NCBI RefSeq assembly: GCF_037975245.1
Contig: NC_092563.1
Span: 27,307,960-27,371,959 of the forward strand
DNA from: Apostichopus japonicus
Lineage: Eukaryota; Echinodermata; Holothuroidea; Aspidochirotida; Stichopodidae
Length of the DNA: 64,000 bases
Reading direction: 5' to 3'
Shown here: positions 1 to 11,152 of the stretch, piece by piece
Layout: every line of letters starts with the position of its first letter
Position numbering within the stretch: position 1 is the first letter of the stretch
Notes under the pieces: model-generated
The model's database searches: none
Seen by the model: only the letters and a program-made list of their open reading frames with translations
Told to the model about the DNA's origin: nothing
Program-made: the position numbers and the translations under genes

Positions 1-1
1 T

Positions 2-112
2 GATATTCTTGTGAAGTATGGAGTCAACTTACTGAAATCAAAGAGAAACCCAAACTGGAGGTCCATCAAAATGTCAAACAGTGTCTTTATGAATAAAGTA
101 AAGCCTCTACAG
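2..112 (+). CDS. RNF31: RNF31 exon: PUB domain, middle part
   Basis: The first 37 codons, open from base 2, end at CAG followed by the donor GTAAAT at 113. The residues NPNWRSIKMSN...VF match the core of a PUB fold, as in HOIP and peptide N-glycanase. PUB domains bind PIM peptides or p97 tails. The Asn at codon 26 (bases 77-79) sits where PUB domains carry the Asn that contacts PIM ligands such as OTULIN; that placement is inferred from the surrounding motif. The phase is 0, and the next exon continues the same fold with GHGEVLTALGY. The domain's N-terminal helices and the exon start are outside the window, so the left border is only the window edge. Confidence 0.8.
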
Positions 113-1450
113 GTAAATAACCTAACTACACCATGAGTAGCAGGCATAGTAAATAAGGACATACTGGGGGTAAGCATGGGTCAGGGTAGAAGGGCGCATT
201 GGGAACGAGTCCCTGCCTTGCATTGTCTGTAAAGAATCCTTTCAGAAAATCTTGTGTGGTTGTTAGTCATGAAACAACAAACTCTTGTTCCTAGTCACCA
301 AATTCATGTTATGATAAATGGTGTTGTTAAACATGTTGGGGTTTTGCAGCAGTCACTCTTTTGATAATATAAATTGATATTTTTTATCAACTCTAATACC
401 ATAAATCAGAGAATCTCCCAACTAAAGACTTCTTTAATAGGAAACAAGCTGGTCATTATGCAGATTAATGCACCAAGTAAGGCCCCTTAGCTATAAAGCT
501 GATTAATGGAGGTAGAAATTAAGAATTAGCAGAATGATCTAGATAAATATGCAACGCCCAAACCGCCCATGACATTAATCATTTCAATGTTTTTTACCTA
601 TTGTTTATATTTTGTATATATTCAATTACCATATTAGCCAACACACATTTTACAATATCATCCAGCATGCACGGTCTATGAACAATCTTTTGTGATAAGG
701 GGCATGCACAAATGGGGATGGTGGGGGAGGGGGGGGGGTGGAATTGATTGCTCCCTTCTACCTTCAACATATAAAACTTTATGCCTCTGCCTAAATCAGT
801 TGAGGGAGTGGGTGCTTAATTTGGACCATCCACCTTTCAAATCCTTGGCATGTTATTGTATCAGGCACCATAGGTCTTTCCATGTGAGTATGTATGACTA
901 TGTATTCCCAAGGTTCCCTATGTAGCTACACTAGCTATGGGGATGTAACATTCAAAATTGCACAGTGTAAAGTCTAGTTAGTGTTTGAGCTACAGTAGGT
1001 CTGTGTGCTAGAGTACAATAAGTCTTTGTTGTCCTGCCGAGTTGATCATGGTGTCTCTGGGTACACAAAAGCCATTAGAAAATATATATCTGATTTTGAC
1101 CTTTGATCTGTGAAGTTTATATGCTTTAAACTGTTTACTTGCATTTTTGTGTATGTGTCATGTTAAGATGTACTTGCCGAGAAACAATATATGTGTGAGC
1201 TACATGACTTGCACACAATGTTTTTATGAAAGATTTATTGACAGTTTGCTGACCAGCGTTTTCTTGTAAATTTTATGATTTCTAATGCAAAGATGGTATA
1301 CTGTAACTAGCTGAACTCTTCTCTGTGATTAATTGTGCATGTGATGTCCCTTTATTTTAAGTCACATACTGTAGTACACTGTTACAATGTATATGAATTC
1401 TGTGAACCAAATCCAGTAGGATGGTGCATAGATCTACAGATTGCATACAT

Positions 1451-1837
1451 GACATCATCAAAACGCTCATCATTAATTACCGATGAGTACAAATTAAACG
1501 TAACTGCTAACAAAACTTTATGCACATGTGTGGTCGTTGAATCCCATCCGAGCCGAAAATTTTTGTTTTACAAAATTTGAATTACTGTTGATAGTTGTGA
1601 CTGTCAAGTGTCAAGTTACAATAACATTTGACAATTTGACAAACATGATATAATCAAACTGCCATGTAAAATCATAAACTTGACAATTGGCACTTTAAAA
1701 ACATGATATTTGTTGTAAATGACATCATTAAAGTGTGCATCATTATTTACCAACTAATTAACTGCTAACAAATTTGTATTCACATGTGTGGTTATTGAAT
1801 CCCATCCTAGCAGAAAATCACTGTTTCCCAAAATTTT
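1451..1837 (+). repeat. Diverged direct repeat pair, spacing ~270 bp
   Basis: Bases 1451-1578 and 1721-1837 share the order gacatcat, tcattatttacc, aactgctaacaaa, cacatgtgtggt, gaatcccatcc, gaaaat. The copies have diverged by substitutions and small gaps, so this is an old local duplication inside the intron. Confidence 0.7.
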
Positions 1838-2325
1838 AATGAGGAAGTTGTGACTGATCTCTGTGTTCTATATGAGAGTCAATTTTATTAACGGATTGTA
1901 GGTAGCTGTTGATTTTAGCAACATGTACCGTACTCTTTCAACAAATTGATATTTGTAATAAAATTGCCAAGTTTCATTAAATTATTTATCTTGTCAAATT
2001 TTGCCAAATTGTTGAGTTTTAGAGTTGCATTAATTATGACACTAAATTATATATGTCAAAAATAATAATAGATATTGAGTTGACAACATGTCAAAAACAT
2101 CACAAGTGTCTAGTAGTCTATTTGGACTAAAGTAATCAAATGGTGGAGTTGTTTTGTTATGTCATGAATGGCACCCTTAACATGAAAATTTACAATATAT
2201 CAAAATAATATGTTAACTTAATAATGGTTGAGTTGTCAAGTTACGCTAACAATTGACAATTTGACAAACATTATATGTAAAATCCTAAACTTGAAAATTG
2301 ACACTTCAAACACATGATATTTGTT
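1610..2325 (+). repeat. Second diverged direct repeat pair, spacing ~624 bp
   Basis: Bases 1610-1712 and 2234-2325 share gtcaagttac, ttgacaatttgacaaaca, tgtaaaatc, taaacttga, acatgatatttgtt. With the previous pair, this suggests that one ~0.6-kb piece of the intron was duplicated or is an old dispersed repeat. Confidence 0.65.
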
Positions 2326-3199
2326 AACTTGCAAAGTTACGCTATAACGTAACATCCTGAAAAAAGTGTCAATTCGTCCTGTTGTTTATGCATATGTTTC
2401 ACCATTGTCTATTAACATCTGCAGTATGATGCTTTCATGAAATTCATCTGTTTTAATATGTATTATCTGAGCAAAAGAGAAGGTGATTTATCTTCATTCT
2501 ACAGCACAGTGGCTATACATACTTCTGAATATCGTACTGGTGAAGTAAACAATACCAGGCACTTGTCTAAACTTAAGGAGTATATCAATAAAACAAATCA
2601 TTAATATTGCTTTGATGTTCAAACTCGGGCCATTTTGTGATGTTTGAAGATCATTTGCCTTTAAACACTGAACTGAAACTACTGTAGAACTTTTGCAGAT
2701 TACGTTGGCCTAGCAATGCTGCACAGCGGAAATTCCATGATCTAAAAATAGACTTCATAAGGATGTAAGATACATGTTCTTGAGCTAACCACAGTTCAAC
2801 AGTAGAAGCAAAAACCAGTACACAACAATGCTATGTGGAGTGTGCAAACAGGTACAAACTGTACTGTAAGTAATCTGTAGGTGAAGAAAGGGTACCAGTA
2901 AAAAGATTTTAATAGTGTGACAAGAACAATCAAAGGTCATTTCAGAATAAACAGTGATAAAATCAAATGCAGTCATTACAGAGTTATGCTACACTCTACA
3001 CATCATACTAACATCACACCAACCCAATGACATTACCCTAACATATGGAACTCTGTATAGAAGCAATCAATGGAATCACACATCGTAAATTGTTTTTTCC
3101 CCAAAGAAATTTGATGATCAAGGATAAATGGGATTTTCTGATGTGCAGTTGCTGGACTTTTGACAATGGTTTTCTATGCTTTTTTTGTGTTCATTCCAG

Positions 3200-5048
3200 G
3201 GTCATGGTGAAGTTCTAACAGCTCTTGGGTATACAGAACGTAATGCAACCAGTTACGACTTCCCCCAGTCATGTGAAAGCCCTGACCTGAAGAAAGTTGC
3301 TGAGGTCACAGCAGATCTCTTGATTCTGCAAAAGGAATTCTCAGAATTTTGTGCACAGACTCACAAAAACAGGAATAGCTTTTTAACCAACTTTTCTAAC
3401 CTTAAAGTTGGTGAGCCAAGGCCTGAGATTATGCGACCAACCGATCTGAATAGTTCAGCTCTTCCAAATCTACAAGATGTCACAGAATCTCCCCAAATTT
3501 TCCTTCCTCCAGGTGAAGCAAAGGTATCCAGCCCAAGAACACCTGTTCCGGCTCCACGTCGAAATTTACCCCAATCTAGCACCCCTGACAGAGAAAAAGT
3601 TGCTGAATTTCCTCCCAGGACACAATCAGAGGTCAAAACATCCCAGACTGATACATCTAAGAAAATACGAGTTCCACCTGCTGGCAATGAAGTTCTGCAA
3701 TCTGTAGATGGTACACTTGTAAAGTATCCACACGTTAGATCGCCAGGACATGTCTTACCAGAAGATGCCTCTGACATTGTGCCTTCTGTTGGAGTCATCA
3801 AGTTTCCTCCCAAGACGGCATACGGCCATGAGAAAGGTGATGAGGTATTTCCAGCCTCCCAGACTGAGACACCAAGATGGCCAGCTACACTGACACACAC
3901 TAGTCAATCTGATACAGTTGTTCCAGTAAGAAAAGCACCTCCTCCTCCAAAAACAAACCAAACTAGCAAGTCAGACCAACTGATGAAGCCAGATGATTTC
4001 CTTGGGACTCCAGGTTACTCAAGGGTGCCGAATGTCTCACAAGGAGGAACAGAGCAGTTAAGTACTGAAGGAAACTCTCATCAATCTACAGCTAATCATC
4101 CTCCAAGAGATATTGAAGTGAGTCATCAACGTTGCGATCTTCATGGTGAAAATGAAGCAGGTGATTTTGTGAACAGACCTTCGGAACCAAACCAAGCTCA
4201 AGGGGACAATCAGCGGATACCACTTGAGAATAATCCATACTATATGAACTTTTCTGGTCCTCCACCTATACCATCCAAGTCCTTCAAGCAAAGACAAGAG
4301 TTCTCAGACACTACTAACCACCCTGTTGGCCCTCCTGAACCACATTACCAGCATGTTCAACAGATATCGAGACCTCCACAACAGGATATTGAGTGGAATT
4401 CATCTCAAGGTGGACAACACATGGGGAATCCTCCCAGGTTTCCACAGACGATTCAGTCTCATGGACACAACCATGGGAATCATGGAAAAAGGCCAGGAAC
4501 TCAACCCACGCCACTTGCTCCAAGATTTCCAAATCAGATGAAATCTCCAGAAACTGACAAATTGCAAATGATACCTCCAAGTTCCCAACACCAGCAAGCT
4601 GGAGGAGGTCCTAGAGTTCCATTTCAAGAACAATTCTACAATTCTGGCCCAACAGGAGGATCCACATTCACTGGTGGTGCTCCAAGGTTTTCACCTCAAC
4701 ATGGCACTGGGAAAGATGTTCCCAATTTTCATCCAAATTTACCCCAACAAGATACATTACGAAACTTGCCTTCAGGTTTCCACGGCTCACAATCTGCCCA
4801 AAGAATGACTGGCTTCCCACAACAACAGAAATTTGAAAACAACAGACAGAAGCCAAACATGCCTCCTGGAGCACAACCAACACCATTTGTTAATGCTGCA
4901 ATCTTTCCACCACAGTTTAACATTGGCAAACATGATCAGCCTCATCAGGTCATTTCTGCTGGCCAAGGCTCAAATGCACCGCTAGCTTCTGATCATAACA
5001 GAAACATCAACCTGTCAAACTCTGCAGGATCCCAAAGATTAGAAGAAG
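3200..5048 (+). CDS. RNF31: RNF31 exon: end of PUB domain and long Pro/Gln-rich linker
   Basis: The exon starts after TTCCAG with GHGEVLTALGYTERNATSYDFP, which completes the PUB domain, and a helical stretch up to about residue 55 (SPDLKKVAEVTADLLILQKEF). About 560 residues of low-complexity, Pro-, Gln-, Asn- and Ser-rich sequence follow, almost certainly disordered. It contains short proline clusters such as VPVRKAPPPPK and SGPPPIPSKSF, of the type bound by SH3 or WW domains, and repeated PPRFP/APRFP-like motifs. The exon is 1,849 bp and ends in phase 1 at AAGAAG|GTAAGC (5049). The open frame runs on to a stop at 5126-5128, so reading through the donor would add 26 residues and stop. The ATG at 3176 lies in the intron and is not a start. 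The linker is several times longer than I recall for vertebrate HOIP. Confidence 0.85.
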
Positions 5049-5445
5049 GTAAGCACATGCCTGGAAGCAGACTTGCAGAGTTTCAGACCCATGTCAATTT
5101 CCAAAGTCTCATTAAAACTAATGCATAAATGCAAAGTTTTGAGAGATAAAAAAGCATGGTAAGGTGATGTCTGCAAGGAAGCAACTGGCAATTTTTCATT
5201 CAGTTTATTCCACTGCTGCCACAATACACCTTCCATATAAAAAGGTTTCATCTGTTAGTTCCTTCTTAAACCCTCTGTTCCACAGATTATGCATCTTCTT
5301 GACCTTTTTATGTTAAATTCATACCACAGAATTGTGCAATGTATACTACCACCTACTAAATTAAGGTTTTCCGTAAAATAGGATCATATCCAACATGCAT
5401 TAAGTATGATATGTGGCTTTTCTTATTTTTTTTGTGCTCACTTAG
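5049..5445 (+). other. RNF31 intron
   Basis: 397-bp AT-rich intron with donor GTAAGC and acceptor CACTTAG preceded by a T-rich tract. I see nothing else in it. Confidence 0.8.
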
Positions 5446-5816
5446 TTCCTCTCGAAAAGTGTGCAATGTGCGAAGGCAAACCAGGGATTATTCATTGTGA
5501 TAAATGCCAGAGTGCCAGGTGTGAATCTTGCGATAAGAGATGGCATTCACATCCAAAGAGGAAAACACATCAGACTACCCGCCTCATCTCACACAAGGAA
5601 GTTCCTGCTGAAACTACTGCCAAGGAACAGGTACCAAAGGAGAGGCCTTGCTATATCTGCGGAGAAGAAAACATAATTGAGACCCATTGCAGAACCTGCT
5701 CTGATTTCTTTTGCCGAGAGTGTGACGATAGATACCATCGCAAAGGTGAAAGATCGATGCATGAAAGAGAAACAGTTGCACAAGCAAAAAGGCCTCCTGT
5801 GTTTGAACCTGCTAAT
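5446..5816 (+). CDS. RNF31: RNF31 exon: two B-box-like zinc fingers
   Basis: The exon enters in phase 1: the leftover G plus TT gives Val, then PLEKCAMCEG. It encodes two related zinc-binding modules. The first, about 5458-5590, has C-x2-C, HCDKC, C-x2-C and a W-H-x-H...H tail. The second, about 5646-5770, has CYIC, HCRTC, FCRECD and YHRKGERSMH. The Cys/His spacing resembles B-box fingers. HOIP has a zinc finger just before its NZF fingers, so the position fits. The exon ends in phase 0 at GCTAAT|GTGAGT. The frame runs on past the donor for about 20 hydrophobic codons that are intronic. Confidence 0.85.
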
Positions 5817-6003
5817 GTGAGTAGAAAATCATTACAATTGATATTTCTATTGTCATGTTTGTTCAAATACCTTCTTTAATTTAAAATAGCTGTTTGTTCT
5901 CTATATAGTGTCAGCTTTGGAAGGCCAGCTCACAGTCAAGCAATGGGAAGTCCAATATATGCTTCTTTGTTATTGAAAAGTCTTCTCACTGTCTCTTGTT
6001 TAG

Positions 6004-6720
6004 GTTGGTGAGAAAAGGACTCCTTCCCCACAAGCTGGAGCAAGACCAAAGGTGGCATCTGGTGAGATATACAACCGCAAGAAATCACCAACAGAAGAAG
6101 ATGTCCGTAGAACACCCACCCCAGTCCTGAGTGAAAAGCAGGTCCTTGAAAGTCAACTCGAAAATCTACTGCTGAGAGACGTCGACATCTTAGAGAAGAT
6201 AGACGATTTGAAAAGAAAAACTCAAGGGAATACATCATCTGACATTGAAGCTCAGCTAATAAAAGAAGATAAAATACTGCAACATCGGCACCAAGAACTG
6301 ACAGATCAGATTAATGATGTTGAAACCAAACTGCTTGATCTGGATCGTGGTTTTAGGAGAGCTGTACATCAGGAACAAAACCCAGTTGGGAGGGATCATG
6401 GAGCACCACCACGCCAGATTCCAGGGGTCAAGCCTCGTCCAGCAGAACAGAATGCCCCCCAAGTTCAGCATGGACCGGCTGTAGTTGTCAAGAGATGGAG
6501 ATGTGAACACTGTACTTACTTGAACGAGGCAAGTGATGGAAACATATGCACAATGTGTAGCAGGACGACCACCAGTCCTCAGATAGAGGAGCACGTTACA
6601 GAGTATCCTGTGACTATCATCAGAGCTGAGGAGGTGATGACACAAAGTGGCCCTCCACATGGTCTTGAGAGACCCCTGCCAAGGACAATGAATGCACCCG
6701 AGAAACGCCCCGAACATGAG
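6004..6720 (+). CDS. RNF31: RNF31 exon: coiled coil and NZF (RanBP2-type) zinc finger
   Basis: 717 bp, phase 0 at both ends, between TTGTTTAG and GAG|GTATGA. Codons around 6130-6360 encode a heptad-rich coiled coil (LESQLENLLLRDVDILEKI and on to ETKLLDLDRGF). At 6496-6579 is one NZF finger: W-x-C-x2-C, then ten residues, then C-x2-C, with the Thr-Tyr pair (CTYLNE) at the place where NZF fingers carry Thr-Phe for ubiquitin binding. In HOIP the NZF region binds ubiquitin and NEMO. Only one NZF is visible here, where vertebrate HOIP has two. The exon tail is low-complexity and rich in Pro and Arg. Confidence 0.87.
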
Positions 6721-7616
6721 GTATGATAAATCTTGCTAAAGATAACCTTTGGGCCTACAGCAGGTGATATGAGTTTCTTACGTAAAGGTGGCTGGTTTGG
6801 CACCAAAACATTTTTACTTTAGACTTAACCTATAATATTACTCTATAATAATATCCAGCAACAGTGGAGCAAGAACCCAATACTAAAAAGTATGTTAACT
6901 ACAGTTTGATCTCTTGGATTAATTTGTATGTATTTTTTTTTACATTTCAACTGTTGCCACAGAACCTGAAAGATAACCAAGTTGAAGTAACTAATGAATG
7001 AAATCATCTTTGCTGCACCCATTAGTTGTGACAATGGATGGAATCAGATGATATTAGAGTAGCTGGTTAGGTTTGCTGTTTCAATACCCTTTGCATAAAA
7101 TGGTAAACACAGCACCAGTTGCAACATTTATCTTTCCACAGAGAGATCTGTTCTTGCATAACTTGATATGGGATACATCAAAATCAAAAGCAGGATAACT
7201 TAAATAATAATAATAACTTTTCAAAAAATCATAATATCTCATTTTAAATCATTGATTAAACATTGGCAGAGGTCAAAGTTCACCATGGAGTTTAAGGATT
7301 TCATCAACCCTAATCTGGTAAGCATAACAACAAGTTACAGAATTTTACTGAATGTCAAATGTATCATGTGGATCCTCACCACCGTTCCAAGATATGATAT
7401 CATTCTTGGTGTAGGTCTGGGTTCAAATTATCCATAGTTCTTGTTTTAGCTTCCTGTTTACTGTACATATCAGTGTTATAGAGCTATGGTGGTCAATTCA
7501 ACAAAGCAAGCAAACTCAAAACCTGTAAGTGTAGCAAATTGTGCCCCAGATACAGAATGTTGTTGTATATCTTTACCAGTAATGCGATGAAAATGTTTGA
7601 TTGTGATCTATAGCAG
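6721..7616 (+). other. RNF31 intron(s) around a tentative micro-exon
   Basis: AT-rich sequence between the NZF exon and the charged-helix exon. It contains the tentative 48-bp exon at 7270-7317. Nothing else is recognisable. Confidence 0.6.
7270..7317 (+). CDS. RNF31: Tentative 48-bp RNF31 micro-exon
   Basis: Sixteen codons (RSKFTMEFKDFINPNL) lie between ACATTGGCAG and CTG|GTAAGC. The donor is strong, but the acceptor has a weak pyrimidine tract. Phase is 0 on both sides, so the gene reads correctly with or without it. It could be an optional exon or a chance open stretch. Confidence 0.45.
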
Positions 7617-7751
7617 CCAAGATATGAAACCAAGGAGGAAGAGAATGCGAGACGTACTAGAGAAGAGGAGCAAAAAAAACGAGACACAGAAGAAGTGAAA
7701 AGCCAGCAAGAGCAGGAAAATTTAACCCTGCGATTGTTGATTATGTATAGG
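7617..7751 (+). CDS. RNF31: RNF31 exon: charged helix before the UBA region
   Basis: 45 codons in phase 0, rich in Glu, Arg, Lys and Gln: PRYETKEEENARRTREEEQ and on to LTLRLLIMYR. HOIP has a similar charged helix (an E/R-rich stretch ending in a hydrophobic patch) between its NZF fingers and UBA. The acceptor is CTATAGCAG; use of the TAG three bases earlier would add one Gln (NAGNAG-type ambiguity). The donor is AGG|GTAATT at 7752. Confidence 0.7.
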
Positions 7752-8323
7752 GTAATTTATTTTACTGATTTCTGTCGGGAATTTCTTTACTTTCTTCACT
7801 GAATTAAATAATTGTGTTGTGCCCAGCGAAAAAGATGTTGATAGAAGATTTTTATTCATTTTTTGGGAATTTTTTTTCTTTCATTACATGTACCTCATTT
7901 ATTTTAAGGATTTAAATAAATTACTCATTACACTTAAACACTGTCATAAATTCTCACAATTTCGAAAATGTATTTTGTGTCTCCTAATGATGTTTTTGGT
8001 GTCTTGTTATAGGCAATGACAATTTCACCAAGGGGCTTGCTATCTGTGGTTCATGTTGAAAGTTTGAAGAATATTTTTTGGTTAAGTTACTAGGATACGT
8101 AAAATAATGGATTAACATGAACCCTGCAGCCGATGCCATTTTCAATGTAGCCTTAAAGGAGCATTGCAGAGGTTCAGCATGCTATAAAATTGTAGTTTAT
8201 AGGAAAATTGATTGCACTCCCATTTTATGGTTTTTCTTGGACTATGACATGTCAAGACTAATGAATAATGATAGCATAATGATTACGAATAAATTAAATA
8301 ATTTTATTGTGACCTTTCTTCAG
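7752..8323 (+). other. RNF31 intron
   Basis: 572 bp, AT-rich, between GTAATT and the acceptor TTTCTTCAG. The coding frame of the next exon runs back open to 8117, but the pyrimidine-rich acceptor at 8315-8323 and the UBA-like content after it favour the shorter exon. Confidence 0.7.
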
Positions 8324-8529
8324 AACAAAGACAATTTTAATGCCAATAATGAGGAACGTTATTCACTGGAAGAAGTAGCCACTGCTTGGGCTGTTATGGA
8401 ACGTGATGGTACCATGAACATGCAGCCCGTTGAATGGTTGGACAAACATTTAAAGAAACAGCTTGAGCTGTTTGGTGGAGATGTCCTCAGAGAATTTTGC
8501 AGAAGATACAATTTGAATCCCAAGGAATA
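8324..8529 (+). CDS. RNF31: RNF31 exon: UBA-like helical region, part 1
   Basis: 68 codons plus two bases. It encodes NEERYSLEEVATAWAVMER, then VEWLDKHLKKQLELFGGDVLREFCRRYNL. The pattern of a helix followed by a W-L motif and a second helix resembles the HOIP UBA segment (ALQYSG...LQWL) that binds the UBL domains of HOIL-1L and SHARPIN. The exon ends in phase 2 at GAATA|GTAAGT. The apparent TAG stop is formed by the first G of the donor and is removed by splicing. Confidence 0.78.
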
Positions 8530-9390
8530 GTAAGTCAACGTTGGTATTATGTTAGAGTATGTCTTATAAACTGATGGACATTTCAATGACAGGTATTTAG
8601 TTGTGATTTTGATCTCATTTAATTATATATATGTGTACATCCTCATGCTCAGACATCCTACCCAGCCTAATATGAATGACCTCTGTGGCACTAGATGAAG
8701 AATTTACCGTTTGAAACAAAGTGTTTTGTATGTGTTGCAATTAGAAGCTTTAAATCTTACATAATTGGCTGTGGTATGTAGTCTGCTCGCAAGAAAAATA
8801 CATTCCATTTTCTTCCAAATGAATCTGCAATCTGATTCAGTCCAGGAACCTATTAAATGTATAAGTACAGTCTATTCAGTGATCAACATGTCGCTAATGC
8901 CAACAACTACGTTGCCTAACATTCAGATCTTGCAATCAAAACTGATCATCCTCTAAGTCCTTTAAGTTTGCTAATGAAATCATCTTTCTTTCGATATAGA
9001 AACAAAATTTTGGAAATTGCATTGAAAAATTTAAACTTACCATCATCATATCATCATATTGACATTGGGGTATGCTAGGCTTCATCTTGGAAGCAAGTTT
9101 TACTATCTGTGCACATATGTTATATCCAACAGTGACAAATCCTACACTACTACAAAAAAAAATATAATTTTTTTTTTTAAATGACTTCAATTATTGCTGA
9201 AGATATCATGTGCCTGTGTAGGCCTGTTGTTTGCTTCTTGAGTAACATTTCATATTCTTTCTTCATGCTGACTTTAATACAAGATCGGAAAAAATGTTAA
9301 TGTGAGTTGGCTTCTTTTAAATTCTGTGTCACCCAAAGGAATTCTTAAATATCAAATCTATAATCATTATTTTCTTCACTATTTTATCAG
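8530..9390 (+). other. RNF31 intron
   Basis: 861-bp AT-rich intron with an A-run/T-run pair near 9150-9180. I see no other feature. Confidence 0.75.
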
Positions 9391-9493
9391 TCATCAGTGG
9401 ATTCCTAAGGAATATGTCCACCCAGCTTGGTTGAAAAATGATGGATTACGAGAGAAAACAGCAGATGAGTGCCTGGCTCTTCTCCAGGAGAAG
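9391..9493 (+). CDS. RNF31: RNF31 exon: UBA-like region, part 2
   Basis: The exon enters in phase 2 after ATTTTATCAG, so TA+T gives Tyr. It then reads HQWIPKEYVHPAWLKNDGL, then LREKTADECLALLQEK, and ends in phase 0 at AAG|GTACTC. A second in-frame AG at 9396 (CATCAG) could shift the start but would break the phase. It is a helical stretch linking two UBA-like parts. Confidence 0.75.
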
Positions 9494-9700
9494 GTACTCG
9501 AATATTTTCATTTTGAAGGCACGATTCTGTTAGTAACCTTAGGAGGATCTTGCAGTAATGTCCTTGGCTAGTTCATATGTCATGTTGTGTTCAAGAGGGA
9601 CAGAGTGTTGTGCTTACAAATCTTTTCAATTGGAAATTTCACTCTGAAATTATCATATAAATTATGCTCAACAATGTACTGATTTGTGTGTGTATTCAAG

Positions 9701-9940
9701 GTTAAAGATATCTGTGCCGAAAACCCTGATGTTGATGATGAAGAACATGCTGCAAAGTTGCTCCTTGAGGGAGGATTTGATTCTGACAATCTAAGCTGGG
9801 GGCTTCAATTGAGTGCAGCTGAGGAGAAACAAGATGAAATAGACGGCTGGCTCGGGAAGATGTGGGATGTAGCCTACAGTGTTGAGGGCGCCATTGAGAA
9901 AATTGAGAACAGCATGCTAAATGAAGCTGACAAGAAAGAG
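9701..9940 (+). CDS. RNF31: RNF31 exon: second UBA-like helical region
   Basis: 80 codons, phase 0, between TGTATTCAAG and GAG|GTAAGA. It contains EEHAAKLLLEGGFDSDNLSWGL, which looks like a UBA-type helix-GF-helix unit, then acidic helices (EEKQDEIDGWLGKMW and EGAIEKIENSML). In HOIP the stretch between UBA and RING1 is also helical with UBA-like repeats, so position and content agree. Confidence 0.8.
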
Positions 9941-10193
9941 GTAAGATGATTCGTACAAGAGTTTTCTATAAAATAGCAGAATTAGGCCCATCAACAGTAT
10001 TAGACTGATCCAGTGGAGCTGTTGTCATGGCAGTGTGTATGGCTGCCTGTTGATCTGTCTGTCCATCCATAACAAGTTGTCGAAGTTGTAACATATAACA
10101 GCAGATGACAATGTCATCAAGAAGAGTAGGACTAAGGTACTTAATTTGGATCCATGAGAGATATCATGCAATGTCAACTCTACCTAGGTGTCA

Positions 10194-11152
10194 CAGGCCT
10201 TGATTTATTAAATTCCAGGAGAGTAGTAAATTGCTCTCCTGGGACCAACTATGCATTCAAAATCGCTCTCCTGGATGAAATCACCATCGTCTTTCTTGTC
10301 TCCTGGGGGGTTTCAGGAGAGCGTTTCTCTCTCCTCAAAATATGCAGTCCCAATGCAGGCCTAGTAAGTGCTATTTATCATGGCATGAAGAGAAATAGAG
10401 TATATTATTTTGAACTCCGGCAGTTGAGTTGTCTTTATTTTCTCTCTAAACAAGCAATACAACGTATTACTATTTAGAGTGAAAACAATATCATTTGAAG
10501 ATTTTAGATGATAAATGTACATAGAAAATATTGGTATAGGCTCCAAATTTACCTATACTACAGTTTGTTAGGCTGTAAGTTTCACATCTCCTTGTTACTA
10601 TTGGGAGCGAAAACACTATTATTTGAAGATTTCGGATGACACATGTACATACAGGCTCTAAATTGCCTGTTTACATGACAATGTGCAATATCATGCAATA
10701 CGACTTGTTCTTGCATGTAGTGGGGCGTGCACTAATCGGCACTGCTAAAAGTTACAACAGTGTATTCACTGACGAAAATTCAGAACGCAACCTCCCGCTT
10801 GTACATACCTGTTGTGGCTTACACTGTATTGTTGCCTGTATTGCAGCCATACCGGAGTCTGACTGATGCATACGTGACTCATATAAACGTAACAATGACA
10901 CAATAAACTGTACAGCTCCAGGTGGTTCAGATCGGAATAACTGAAGATATTCTGAATGTTGAAACGAGTGATCATACGCAGAGCCTGTGGATTGTTTTTA
11001 CTTTTCATGATGTGAGGTGCGCAGTTTCATTGCTCTCCTTAGGGATTTGAGGAGAGTAACATTTAGGAGCGCTGTGAATTGCTCTCGCGGATCAAATTTA
11101 AGGAGCGCAGAGGAGCGTGATTGTGCTGGCGCTCCTTATAAATCAAGGCCTG
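10194..11152. mobile_element. Non-autonomous TIR DNA transposon (hAT-like)
   Basis: Perfect 14-bp terminal inverted repeats, caggccttgattta at the left and its reverse complement ending at 11,152. The element is flanked by a 6-bp direct repeat gtgtca at 10,188-10,193 and 11,153-11,158. Length is 959 bp. Both ends carry subterminal GCTCTCC/GGAGAG motifs. No transposase frame is present; the open frames inside (for example 10,154-10,477) have no domain I recognise. The CAGG start recalls hAT ends, but hAT usually makes 8-bp duplications, so the class is uncertain. Confidence 0.75.
10478..10670 (+). repeat. Internal direct duplication in the intronic transposon
   Basis: The stretch near 10,478-10,552 (gaaaaca...tttgaagattt...gatga...atgtacata...ggctc) recurs at 10,605-10,670, about 127 bp on, with substitutions. 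Confidence 0.65.

Larger units (their letters stand above)
113..3199 (+). other. RNF31 intron within the PUB domain (3.1 kb)
   Basis: AT-rich non-coding sequence between donor GTAAAT and acceptor TTCCAG. It holds a G-run near 720-740 and two pairs of diverged direct repeats (listed separately). No exon-like open frame with good splice sites was found. The short open frames at 692-925, 1335-1580 and 2785-2976 have no recognisable protein features. Confidence 0.75.

Noticed and set aside
3361-4929. Minus-strand and alternate-frame open frames inside the large RNF31 exon
   Set aside because: They overlap a long coding exon that has consistent splice phases and PUB content. They are shadows of it.
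5049-5128. Stop at 5126-5128 as the real end of a short RNF31 protein
   Set aside because: A strong donor at 5049 joins in phase to the zinc-finger exon. A read-through isoform is possible but there is no evidence for it here.
7482-7524. An extra RNF31 exon between TGTTATAG and ACCT|GTAAGT
   Set aside because: It would leave phase 1, and the next exon in that phase meets a stop within four codons. Skipping it keeps the frame.
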